This document shows, piece by piece, positions 25,295-34,288 of a stretch of 64,000 nt of DNA; position 1 is the first letter of the stretch, and each line of letters starts with the position of its first letter. The notes below the pieces were generated by a model. That model had not been told where the DNA came from and made no database searches. It saw only the letters and a list, made by a program, of their open reading frames with translations. Made by a program: the position numbers and the translations under genes. The DNA comes from Paenibacillus massiliensis 2301065 = DSM 16942 (GTDB lineage: Bacteria > Bacillota > Bacilli > Paenibacillales > Paenibacillaceae): the NCBI RefSeq assembly GCF_000377505.1, contig NZ_KB898200.1, positions 45,665 to 109,664 of the forward strand. Reading direction: 5' to 3'.

Positions 25295-25775
25295 TATAGC
25301 AAGTGTTCCGTGTCATTTCTCGGGAAATAACGACAGCACGAGACACACGGAATAAGTCAGCTGTGACCGTCTGAGGTGACAGCTAGAATAGTGGGTATAA
25401 GAGATAGAACGGCTTTATTACTGCATAACTTTAGATTGCGAGCCTCTCGCAGGTAAAATTACGCAAAAAGTCGTACAAACTAGCAGGTACAGGGTAACAG
25501 TCTTGTGCGCAAAGAAGCATAATGTCTCGAAGGCCATAAGGCTGTGATTCGGCTACCTTTGCTTTAACTGCAAGGTCTCATCGCTAGCACTGGGATGGAC
25601 TTGAAATTGACTGTACAGCTACAACATGAGCCTTGCCCAATTAACCACTACTAAACGCGGTCTGTCTCCCATGGATGTACATTGATCGACGTTTTTCTTT
25701 CATAGATGTAGCAATAACTCGTTTTTTGTAAAAACAGGATGATTTTATTTTAGACGATAAGGGTGATGCAGGGCA

Positions 25776-27767
25776 ATGAGTGATATTGTCATTAGCAACA
25801 AGACGTTTGAAGTTGAGTCCGAATTCTCGCCACAGGGTGACCAGCCAAAGGCCATCGTGGAGCTAGTAGAGGGTGTGCTGGCGGGAAAGAAACACCAGAC
25901 ACTGCTAGGTGCGACGGGAACAGGTAAGACCTTTACAATTGCTCAGACCATTGCGAAGCTTAACCGCCCCACCCTGGTAATCGCACATAATAAGACGCTG
26001 GCGGCACAGCTCGCAAGTGAGTTCAAGGAGTTTTTTCCGAACAACTCGGTTGATTATTTCGTCAGCTACTATGACTACTTTCAGCCAGAAGCTTATATTC
26101 CGTCTTCCGATACGTACATCGAGAAGGACTCCAGTATTAATGAAGAGATTGATAAGCTTCGACACTCCGCGACTAGCTCCCTGTTCGAGCGGCGGGATGT
26201 CATTATTGTAGCGAGTGTATCCTGTATCTACGGTCTCGGTTCACCAAAGGAGTATGGTAGCTTGCTGCTGTCCCTGCGAGTGGGAATGGAGAAGCCGCGT
26301 AATGAGATTCTATCAAGACTTGTTGACATCCAGTATCAGCGTAATGATATCAATTTCGTACGGGGGACCTTCCGGGTGCGTGGGGATGTGATTGAGATCT
26401 TCCCTGCCTCGCAGGGAGAGCATGCTGTACGTGTTGAGCTGTTCGGTGACGAAGTAGAACGAATTACGGAGATTGATGTGTTGACTGGAGAGCTGATCGG
26501 CGAACGAGATCACGTCGCCATCTTCCCGGCTTCTCACTTTGTTACCAAAGAAGAGACGATGAAGGTCGCGCTGGTTAACATTGAGCGTGAGCTGGAGGAG
26601 CGCCTGACAGAGCTAAGAGCGAATGGCAAGCTCCTGGAGGCACAGCGACTAGAGCAACGTACACGCTATGATATTGAGATGATGAAGGAAGTCGGATTCT
26701 GCTCAGGGATTGAGAACTATTCGGGTCCTCTGACCTTCCGTGAGCGAGGAGCTACTCCGTATACGCTGTTGGATTATTTCCCGGATGATATGCTGGTGGT
26801 CATTGATGAGTCCCACGTGACCCTGCCGCAAATTCGCGCTATGTATAACGGGGACCAGGCACGCAAGAATGTATTGGTGGAGCACGGCTTCCGCCTGCCT
26901 TCTGCGCTGGACAACAGGCCGCTTCGCTTCGAGGAATTCGAGGATAAGGTGGATCAGATTATATACGTGTCCGCCACACCAGGCCCGTACGAGGCAGAGA
27001 AATGCGACACCATGGTAGAGCAAATTATTCGCCCAACAGGTCTGCTTGACCCGATCATCGAGGTACGACCGACCAAAGGACAGATTGATGATCTGATCGG
27101 TGAGATACGCGTTAGAGTGGATAAGGACGAACGTGTCCTGGTGACGACACTCACGAAGAAGATGGCCGAGGATTTGACGGATTATCTCAAAGAGGTTGGC
27201 ATTAAGGTCCGATACATGCACTCCGAGATCAAGACATTGGAGCGGATGGCAATATTGCGGGATCTGCGTCTAGGTGTCTTTGATGTGCTGATTGGTATTA
27301 ACCTGCTGCGGGAGGGACTGGATTTGCCAGAGGTATCTCTGGTGACCATTCTCGATGCAGACAAGGAAGGCTTTCTTCGTTCAGATCGTTCCCTCATTCA
27401 GACGATTGGCCGCGCTGCCCGCAACAGTGAGGGTCTCGTAATCATGTATGGTGATAAGGTAACGGACTCCATGGATCGTGCCATCAAGGAGACGGCAAGA
27501 CGGCGTGAGCTACAAATCAAGTTCAACGAGGAGCATGGCATTACTCCACAGACGATTCGCAAGAAGGTTCGTGATGTCATAGAGGCAACCAAGGTTGCCG
27601 AGGCCAAGAATGAATATCTGCCAGGGGATACTGGAAAAATGTCCAAGAAGGATCGCCAGACACTTATCCAGCGCCTAGAGAAGGAAATGAAGGATGCTGC
27701 AAAAAATCTTCAGTTCGAGCGGGCCGCAGAGCTGCGTGACGCTTTGCTGGAATTAAAGGCTGATTAA
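25776..27767 (+). CDS. uvrB: Excinuclease ABC subunit B
   Basis: 663-residue helicase-like subunit of nucleotide excision repair, which receives damaged DNA from UvrA and recruits UvrC. Walker A is GATGTGKT at about residues 45-52; the beta-hairpin YYDYFQPEAYIP follows; helicase motifs include DESHVTLPQ, VSATPGPYE and QTIGRAARN; a C-terminal UVR domain (IQRLEKEMKDAAKNLQFERA) binds UvrC. Full normal length. The binding site AAGGGTG is about 12 bases from the ATG. It is followed by uvrA after 18 bases, the standard SOS-controlled operon; a LexA-like box lies in the upstream promoter. Confidence 0.97.
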   Translation: MSDIVISNKTFEVESEFSPQGDQPKAIVELVEGVLAGKKHQTLLGATGTGKTFTIAQTIAKLNRPTLVIAHNKTLAAQLASEFKEFFPNNSVDYFVSYYDYFQPEAYIPSSDTYIEKDSSINEEIDKLRHSATSSLFERRDVIIVASVSCIYGLGSPKEYGSLLLSLRVGMEKPRNEILSRLVDIQYQRNDINFVRGTFRVRGDVIEIFPASQGEHAVRVELFGDEVERITEIDVLTGELIGERDHVAIFPASHFVTKEETMKVALVNIERELEERLTELRANGKLLEAQRLEQRTRYDIEMMKEVGFCSGIENYSGPLTFRERGATPYTLLDYFPDDMLVVIDESHVTLPQIRAMYNGDQARKNVLVEHGFRLPSALDNRPLRFEEFEDKVDQIIYVSATPGPYEAEKCDTMVEQIIRPTGLLDPIIEVRPTKGQIDDLIGEIRVRVDKDERVLVTTLTKKMAEDLTDYLKEVGIKVRYMHSEIKTLERMAILRDLRLGVFDVLIGINLLREGLDLPEVSLVTILDADKEGFLRSDRSLIQTIGRAARNSEGLVIMYGDKVTDSMDRAIKETARRRELQIKFNEEHGITPQTIRKKVRDVIEATKVAEAKNEYLPGDTGKMSKKDRQTLIQRLEKEMKDAAKNLQFERAAELRDALLELKAD

Positions 27768-27785
27768 GCAAGGGAGATGACGCAA

Positions 27786-30647
27786 TTGGCAAGAGAAAGC
27801 ATCATAATCAAAGGCGCACGAGCGCACAATTTGAAAAATATTGACGTGACCATTCCGCGTGATAAATTCGTGGTATTAACAGGTCTCAGTGGCTCAGGAA
27901 AATCCTCCCTCGCATTCGATACCATCTATGCGGAAGGACAGCGCCGTTATGTAGAATCCTTGTCAGCCTATGCTCGTCAATTTCTAGGTCAGATGGAGAA
28001 GCCTGATGTCGACTCGATTGACGGTCTGTCTCCAGCGATCTCCATCGACCAGAAGACCACCAGTCGCAATCCGCGTTCGACGGTAGGTACGGTAACCGAA
28101 ATTTATGATTACCTGCGCCTGTTGTTCGCGAGAATTGGTCATCCCCACTGTCCCGAGCATGGCATCGAGATTACCTCACAGACCGTAGAGCAAATGGTTG
28201 ACCGGATCATGCAGTACCCTGAGCGTACCCGTCTGCAGATTCTTGCTCCAGTTGTGTCCGGACGAAAGGGAGAGCACAAAAATCTGTTCGCAGACATTGC
28301 GAAGCAGGGATTTGTGCGTGTGCGGGTGAACGGAGAACTGCGAGATCTATCCGAGAATATCGAGCTGGAGAAGAATAAGAAGCACTCCATTGAGGTCGTC
28401 GTTGACCGGATTGTGATTAAGCCTGATGTAGCCTCCAGACTGGCCGATTCTATTGAGACGGCTCTCAATCTGTCAGGAGGACAGCTACTGGTAGATATTA
28501 TTGATCAGGAAGAGCTGCGTTTTAGCTCCAACTTTGCTTGTTCAGTCTGCGGCTTCAGCATGGAGGAATTGTCCCCGCGGATGTTCTCGTTCAATAACCC
28601 ATTCGGAGCCTGTCCGGACTGCGATGGCCTGGGGATGAAGATGATCGTCGATCCGGAACTACTCACCCCAGACCCAACGAAGAGCATTGAGGATGGAGCG
28701 TTTCAGGCATGGGCTGGCGGAACATCCACGTATTATCCGCAGTTCCTGCAATCCGTGTGTGAGCATTACGGTATTCCGCAGAATGTGCCAGTTCAGGATT
28801 TGGGCGAAGAGCACATGAAGACCATCCTGTATGGGACAGGCAAGGACAAGATCCGTTTCCGCTATGAGAATGACTTCGGACAGCGTAAGGAAGCCTTGGT
28901 GACTTTTGAGGGAATTATTCCGAACCTGGAGCGTCGCTATAAAGAGACAGCCTCCGACGGCATTCGTGAATTCATCGAGGGCTTCATGGCGGCCAAGCCT
29001 TGTAATACTTGCAAGGGCCACCGTCTGAAGAAGGAAGTGCTCGCCGTAACCATTCAGGATAAGAATATGGCTTATGTCACCAGCCTCTCCATCAGTGATG
29101 CTAGCCAGTTCTTTTCTACACTCGTATTGAGTGAGAAGGAACAGGCAATTGCTAACCTGATTCTGAAGGAAATTAATAGTCGTCTTGGCTTCCTCGTCAA
29201 CGTCGGCTTGGATTATCTAACGATGAGTCGTGCTGCTGGAACTTTGTCTGGTGGTGAGGCGCAGCGTATCCGGCTGGCTACCCAGATTGGCTCAAGCCTG
29301 ATGGGAGTCTTGTACATTCTTGATGAGCCTAGTATTGGCCTCCATCAGCGGGATAATGACCGTCTGATTCAGACATTGGAGCACATGCGTGATCTAGGTA
29401 ATACCTTGATCGTTGTGGAGCACGATGAGGATACGATGATGGCCGCTGACTATATCATTGATGTGGGGCCAGGTGCCGGCATTCACGGGGGACAGATTAT
29501 TGCTCAGGGCACACCGGCCGAGATTCAGGAGAATCCTGCTTCCTTGACGGGTCAGTACTTGAGTGGGCGTAAGTTCATTCCGGTGCCAGAGAAGCGCCGC
29601 GAGCCTTCGGATAAGCATCTGGAGATTCGAGGAGCCAAGGAGAATAATCTTAAGAATTTGAACGTCAAAATTCCACTCGGTCTATTCGCTGCAGTAACTG
29701 GGGTGTCTGGATCAGGTAAATCGACGCTTGTTAACGAAATTCTATATAAGACGCTGGCAAGGGACCTTAATCGGGCGCGAGTACGTCCAGGGCAACACAA
29801 GGAAATTCGGGGTCTGGAGCATATCGACAAGGTCATTGATATTGATCAGTCTCCGATCGGGCGGACACCTCGCTCCAATCCAGCGACCTATACAGGGGTA
29901 TTTGATGATATCCGCGATCTGTTCTCCCAGACAAACGAAGCGAAGCTGCGGGGCTACAAGAAGGGTCGCTTCAGCTTCAATATTAAAGGTGGACGCTGTG
30001 AGGCCTGCCGTGGCGATGGTATTCTCAAGATTGAGATGCACTTCCTGCCTGATGTCTACGTTCCATGTGAGGTATGTAAGGGCAAACGGTATAACCGTGA
30101 GACGCTGGAAGTGAAGTACAAAAACAAGAGTATTTCGGATGTGCTGGAGCTAACGGTTGAGGATGCGGTCAAATTCTTTGAGAACATCCCGAAAATCCAT
30201 CGTAAGCTCCAGACCCTGCTTGATGTGGGACTGGGCTATGTGAATCTTGGACAGCCAGCAACAACACTGTCAGGTGGGGAAGCTCAGCGTGTGAAGCTTG
30301 CCTCTGAGCTGTATCGTCGTAGCACAGGGAAGACCATGTACATTCTGGATGAACCGACCACGGGACTACATGTTCATGATATTGATCGACTGTTGACTGT
30401 TCTGCATCGCTTGGTGGATTCTGGTGAGTCGGTGCTCGTCATTGAGCATAACCTGGATGTCATCAAGACAGCTGATTACCTGATCGACCTCGGCCCAGAG
30501 GGTGGCAGCGGCGGCGGTACAATTCTGGCTACAGGTACACCGGAAGAGCTGGTTCAGGTAGAGGCCTCCTATACAGGTAAATATCTGAAGCCTGTTCTGG
30601 AGCGGGATACCGCTCGCAGCAGAGCGCTACAGACCGCAGAGCTGTAG
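27786..30647 (+). CDS. uvrA: Excinuclease ABC subunit A
   Basis: DNA-damage-recognition ATPase of excision repair. Two ABC modules: Walker A GLSGSGKSS at residues 33-41 and GVSGSGKST in the second half; two LSGGEAQR signatures; and zinc modules CSVCGFS ... CPDCDG, a CNTCKG pair, and CEACRG ... CEVCKG. I place the start at the TTG of 27786 (LARESIIIKGARAHN) since AGGGAG at 27771-27776 is 9 bases before it, while the in-frame ATG at 27777 directly abuts that site and leaves no spacing. This gives 953 residues and an N-terminus like B. subtilis UvrA. The operon ends at a terminator at 30770-30820. Confidence 0.96.
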   Translation: MARESIIIKGARAHNLKNIDVTIPRDKFVVLTGLSGSGKSSLAFDTIYAEGQRRYVESLSAYARQFLGQMEKPDVDSIDGLSPAISIDQKTTSRNPRSTVGTVTEIYDYLRLLFARIGHPHCPEHGIEITSQTVEQMVDRIMQYPERTRLQILAPVVSGRKGEHKNLFADIAKQGFVRVRVNGELRDLSENIELEKNKKHSIEVVVDRIVIKPDVASRLADSIETALNLSGGQLLVDIIDQEELRFSSNFACSVCGFSMEELSPRMFSFNNPFGACPDCDGLGMKMIVDPELLTPDPTKSIEDGAFQAWAGGTSTYYPQFLQSVCEHYGIPQNVPVQDLGEEHMKTILYGTGKDKIRFRYENDFGQRKEALVTFEGIIPNLERRYKETASDGIREFIEGFMAAKPCNTCKGHRLKKEVLAVTIQDKNMAYVTSLSISDASQFFSTLVLSEKEQAIANLILKEINSRLGFLVNVGLDYLTMSRAAGTLSGGEAQRIRLATQIGSSLMGVLYILDEPSIGLHQRDNDRLIQTLEHMRDLGNTLIVVEHDEDTMMAADYIIDVGPGAGIHGGQIIAQGTPAEIQENPASLTGQYLSGRKFIPVPEKRREPSDKHLEIRGAKENNLKNLNVKIPLGLFAAVTGVSGSGKSTLVNEILYKTLARDLNRARVRPGQHKEIRGLEHIDKVIDIDQSPIGRTPRSNPATYTGVFDDIRDLFSQTNEAKLRGYKKGRFSFNIKGGRCEACRGDGILKIEMHFLPDVYVPCEVCKGKRYNRETLEVKYKNKSISDVLELTVEDAVKFFENIPKIHRKLQTLLDVGLGYVNLGQPATTLSGGEAQRVKLASELYRRSTGKTMYILDEPTTGLHVHDIDRLLTVLHRLVDSGESVLVIEHNLDVIKTADYLIDLGPEGGSGGGTILATGTPEELVQVEASYTGKYLKPVLERDTARSRALQTAEL

Positions 30648-30769
30648 GCTCAAGCCCTGATAAGTCAGCAATGCATTGCTAAGGCTGCTGTGGGGTAAAC
30701 GTAGCACTGGCATATAGCCATAACGAGTAATGCAGCTTAATTCCAGTAAAAGCTAACAGTGTTCATAGA

Positions 30770-30820
30770 CCCTGAAGGAACTGATCCATGATGAACGGTC
30801 AGTCTCTTCAGGGCTTTTTT
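30770..30820 (+). terminator. Intrinsic terminator after uvrA
   Basis: CCCTGAAG (30770-30777) plus ACTGA pair with TCAGT and CTTCAGGG across a small internal bulge, followed by CTTTTTT (30814-30820). The rest of the 30648-31115 gap is non-coding, with TACAAT at about 30903-30908 as a possible -10 element for the downstream secreted protein. Confidence 0.85.
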
Positions 30821-31115
30821 GTATGTTGTGGTCATATTTCTTAAATTTTGTTTAATTCTCAGTATTCGTCATTTTAAGACATAGCCATTGGAGGTCATCC
30901 CCTGTACAATAGTGGCAGATCAATCATACGTGTTTTGGGAAATCTGGAATCGGTTATATAAGACACAGGCTTGAACTACAGAGATCCTGCCACGTAATCG
31001 CAGTATCAATGATGCCGTAGAGAAGTCGTCGGTCATGAATTCAGTCAGCAGAGGCATATCCATGAATAACACCATGGGACAATGCATTGTAGATTACAGA
31101 GAGGGGATCTTCGCA

Positions 31116-32417
31116 GTGAAATGTAATTATTCAATGGGTATCCAGGGCAAATGGGTGCAGGTGGTATCGGGTATAGCTTTCACAGCTGTAATTATCGTCA
31201 TGTTGCTGGGGGGACCTGCCTATGTACAAGCTTCTGAAGTTACCGAGTCATCACCGGAATCCACGCAGACAACCGAGCTAGAGAATTCAGCTGAAGTCGA
31301 GGCAGTGACAGAACGTTCTCGTGTTACCACTGAGCTGGAGAGTGGACCTTTCATGGGTGAAGTGAATGATCCGTCGCATGCAAAAAACTATATTCAGCAG
31401 ACGAGGCAGGGGGGAGTTGCTGCGCTGAGTCTAAAAGAGGATCAAGCGGCCAATGTACTACAAGTTACTTATGGACAGTGGGATAGCTCGCTCCAGCAGC
31501 AGTGGCAGCAAGAGAGCACATTACCATTAGCTGCGGGTGCTACGCCCGCTAAGGGAGTACAGCGGGAGACCTACAGTGGTGGGCAGCTGTGGCTAATATC
31601 ATATATGAAAGCGGAATCAGGAGCCGAATGGCTGGCAGTACATACAGCAGCTGATGGTCAGGTGTTGTGGTCCAGACCGCTTGAGACGGATGGAATGGCC
31701 ACGGGACAGGAGAATGCCTCTCTTGGCCTTGAGCCTTTACCGCAGGGGGATTTTCTTGTATATACGATTGATCAGCATCGAACGTTAACGACCTATCACT
31801 ATAACCGAGATGGTGAACTGGATTGGACCCGAAGAACCGGTGGAGTAGAGACTGGCTGGCTCATTGCTGCGGATGATGGGTACTACAGTATATTAAATAC
31901 TGATCGAGGTGTGAAATCCGTACTCTCCGATGTATATGGGCAGCCCAAGCGGAACCAGGTATGGAATGGCTGGGGCAAACGCAGGGTGCTGGATGTCCAT
32001 GAATGGAAAGATGGCATCGCCGTTACGGTTACTGGCAAATCGCAAGCGTCCACCAAGAAACGCACACTCATTTTTGACCATCAAATGAAAAAGCGCAGCG
32101 ACACCGGAGATTATGATGCTAACCTCTATTATATACCTGAGGATGGTGCATTCCTCTCCGTATCGGATCAATATGAAGCAATGGGCGTAAAAGGCAACAT
32201 GTCCATGCATGGAATTACGATCACAAGTCTGAATCGCAAGGGGAAGGAGCTGTGGTCGACCAATACCGTGTATAAGGAGGACGATTATTTCCGAGTCACG
32301 CTAGATGGCTCGCTATTCTACAAAACTCCTGAAGGTTATGTGATCTTGAGCCGAACGGAGAGTAATGGTGTCACAGGTGTAATGCTGGATTTGATGAAAA
32401 TTCTGGTTCATAAATAA
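31116..32417 (+). CDS. Exported protein of unknown function, possibly beta-propeller
   Basis: The function is not recognised. The frame is open from 31035, but the GTG at 31116 is preferred because GAGGGG lies about 10 bases upstream and the product then begins with a clean signal peptide (KCNYSMGIQGKWVQVVSG, hydrophobic AFTAVIIVMLLGGPAYVQA, cut near SEV). About 433 residues. The mature part starts with a Thr/Glu/Ser-rich segment. It then shows repeated short strands ending in Gly-X-hydrophobic-X-Trp (GQVLWSR, GELDWTRR, GKELWSTN) spaced at intervals, as in PQQ/WD-like beta-propellers. That fold is inferred. It is the first of three consecutive genes for exported proteins. Confidence 0.7.
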   Translation: MKCNYSMGIQGKWVQVVSGIAFTAVIIVMLLGGPAYVQASEVTESSPESTQTTELENSAEVEAVTERSRVTTELESGPFMGEVNDPSHAKNYIQQTRQGGVAALSLKEDQAANVLQVTYGQWDSSLQQQWQQESTLPLAAGATPAKGVQRETYSGGQLWLISYMKAESGAEWLAVHTAADGQVLWSRPLETDGMATGQENASLGLEPLPQGDFLVYTIDQHRTLTTYHYNRDGELDWTRRTGGVETGWLIAADDGYYSILNTDRGVKSVLSDVYGQPKRNQVWNGWGKRRVLDVHEWKDGIAVTVTGKSQASTKKRTLIFDHQMKKRSDTGDYDANLYYIPEDGAFLSVSDQYEAMGVKGNMSMHGITITSLNRKGKELWSTNTVYKEDDYFRVTLDGSLFYKTPEGYVILSRTESNGVTGVMLDLMKILVHK

Positions 32418-32439
32418 ATTAATAAATAAATAAGTGCAG

Positions 32440-32475
32440 AGCAGCCAGTTGCGGTTTTTCCAGTGACTGGCTGCT
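32440..32475 (+). other. Hairpin after the unknown exported protein
   Basis: AGCAGCCAGT (32440-32449) and ACTGGCTGCT (32466-32475) pair perfectly across 16 bases. No T-run follows, so it is an atypical terminator or stability hairpin. It is preceded by a short TAAA/AAAT run (32411-32434) over and after the stop codon. The 32418-32892 gap otherwise contains a possible TACAAT -10 element near 32670, with nothing else recognised. Confidence 0.55.
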
Positions 32476-32892
32476 AGCGTGGAAATAGCTCTCCTGAATA
32501 ATGAACTCTAGTATTGCGGTCGAAGCACATTATACATTTTAAGTCTTAAAATGCCTGATAGGAAGCGAACGATGTAGGGGAAGAAGTTTATTCCATATAT
32601 TGATATATAGGCGAAAAAATGTTCTGTGGAATATTTAAAATCAATATCTTTTTTTTGGTAATGCCTGTTACAATAGAGTCAGAGATTCGTAGTATTTACA
32701 TATGAGCATGGATGCCTGCATTAGGTGGGGGCTTCTATAGAAGAAGCTAAGAGATGATATGGGATTCGCTCTGAGCAGGCAATGTTCGCAGGTGTTCGGA
32801 AGTCTCCAGACTGACGGATTCACGTGAAATGCTGAACAGAGATGTATGTGCTCGTAAGACATCGCAGTAGGGGAAGAGGGGTACATAAATAT

Positions 32893-34086
32893 ATGAAAAT
32901 TGTGAGCAACAAGTGGGCTGTTGCCTCTTTGGCAGTTGTACTAGGGGCAAGTCTTGGTGTGCCTGCGAGCGTACAGGCCGCAGATGTATCACTGCAAGCG
33001 AAGAAGCTTGAAGGTGGTATCTACGTGAACGTGAATGAGCTGAACAAGGCACTGGGAACGACAGGCTCCTATAACAGCTCTAGTGGTACATATTCGTTAT
33101 CCTCGGGGTTAATCCCATCCGTCGTCAAGAAGGTATCTCCCTCAGTCGTCGGTATCATAGGACGCTCCAATACCAGCAGCTATGGGATGAGCGGGGATCG
33201 CTACAATCTGGCGCATGGCACCGGGGTTATTGTCAAATCCAACGGCTGGATTGTTACGAATGCACATGTGATTACTGGGCTGGATGATGCAGTGGTCGTT
33301 ACCTCCGATGGTAAAACCTACGGCATTACAGACAGCTATAGTGATCCAGTGAGTGACCTTGCCATTATCAAAATCAATGCTTCTTCACTCAAGCCAGCTA
33401 CCTTTGCGGATTCGATTCAGAATCTGGCGGTAGGAGAGCAGGTCGTTGCAATTGGTACGCCAATCTCCTTCTCGCTCCGTAACTCTGCTACAGCAGGAGT
33501 AGTCAGTGGTTTGAACCGTGGGGTAAATGCATCCTATCGGCTCATCCAGAGTGATACTGCCATCAACCCCGGTAACAGTGGTGGGCCGCTGGTGAATATG
33601 AAGGGCGAGGTCGTAGGGATTAATACGATGAAATTTGCGGCTGTGGGCGTCGAGAATATGGGGTTTTCGATTCCAGCAGATACGGTCAAATATGTCATGA
33701 ACCAATATTTCAAATATGGAGAGGTGCGTAGGGCAAGTCTCGGACTGAAGCTCGAAGAGAGCTGGTCTGCTATAGTAGGTCTTCCTACGGACGATCCGCT
33801 GACAGTAACTGAAGTGAGCTCGACCGAAGCACTTCAGGCCAAAATCCATGAAGGTGATGAGCTGTACAGCATTAATGGGCAGCGTGTCACGTCCATCATT
33901 GATATTAACGAGCTGTTGAAGGCTTACCAGCCAGGACAGACCGTGAATGTGCTAATGCAGTCAGATGGAGATATTGTCCAGCGGAAGCTCAAGCTTAGTC
34001 GTGATCAGGGAGGCATGCTGGAGGCAGCCGAGGCGGCGGCAGACAGCTTCGAAGCAGGAGAGGACTTTGAAGGTCTCGAGCCATAG
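32893..34086 (+). CDS. Secreted HtrA/DegP-like serine protease with PDZ domain
   Basis: 397 residues from the ATG at 32893 (AGAGGGG about 12 bases upstream; the frame is open to 32842). A Sec signal peptide (AVASLAVVLGASLGVPASVQ, cut after Ala-Ala) is followed by a short strand-rich segment like a copper-amine-oxidase-N fragment (about 33-72). The trypsin-like domain has His125 (TNAHV), Asp155 (SDLAII) and Ser229 (GNSGGP), an intact triad. A PDZ domain follows (about 275-375, EGDELYSINGQRVTSIIDIN). Unlike B. subtilis HtrA, which is membrane-tethered by an N-terminal cytoplasmic segment, this one looks released. Predicted role: extracellular quality control or processing of exported proteins. 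Confidence 0.88.
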   Translation: MKIVSNKWAVASLAVVLGASLGVPASVQAADVSLQAKKLEGGIYVNVNELNKALGTTGSYNSSSGTYSLSSGLIPSVVKKVSPSVVGIIGRSNTSSYGMSGDRYNLAHGTGVIVKSNGWIVTNAHVITGLDDAVVVTSDGKTYGITDSYSDPVSDLAIIKINASSLKPATFADSIQNLAVGEQVVAIGTPISFSLRNSATAGVVSGLNRGVNASYRLIQSDTAINPGNSGGPLVNMKGEVVGINTMKFAAVGVENMGFSIPADTVKYVMNQYFKYGEVRRASLGLKLEESWSAIVGLPTDDPLTVTEVSSTEALQAKIHEGDELYSINGQRVTSIIDINELLKAYQPGQTVNVLMQSDGDIVQRKLKLSRDQGGMLEAAEAAADSFEAGEDFEGLEP

Positions 34087-34288
34087 TCTTCTGTTGTTGT
34101 CTGATTTCAGAGAAGAGAACTGTCTAGTCGATGATTGCAGTACTATCTATGTACTATATTAACAATTGGGAGAGCCGTATTGTCAGTGAACAGTACGAAA
34201 ACCTCTTTACAGGATTCATGTAGAAATCATTTGATTTTATTGTATTGCTTCAATCATTGAACTATATATAGGATGCGGGAGATCAAAG

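Noticed and set aside
30896..32690. Similar CCTGT-TACAATAG words upstream of 31116 and 32893 suggested a shared regulatory box.
   Set aside because: The similarity covers about 15 bases and looks like a common -10 element; no shared -35 or palindrome was found.
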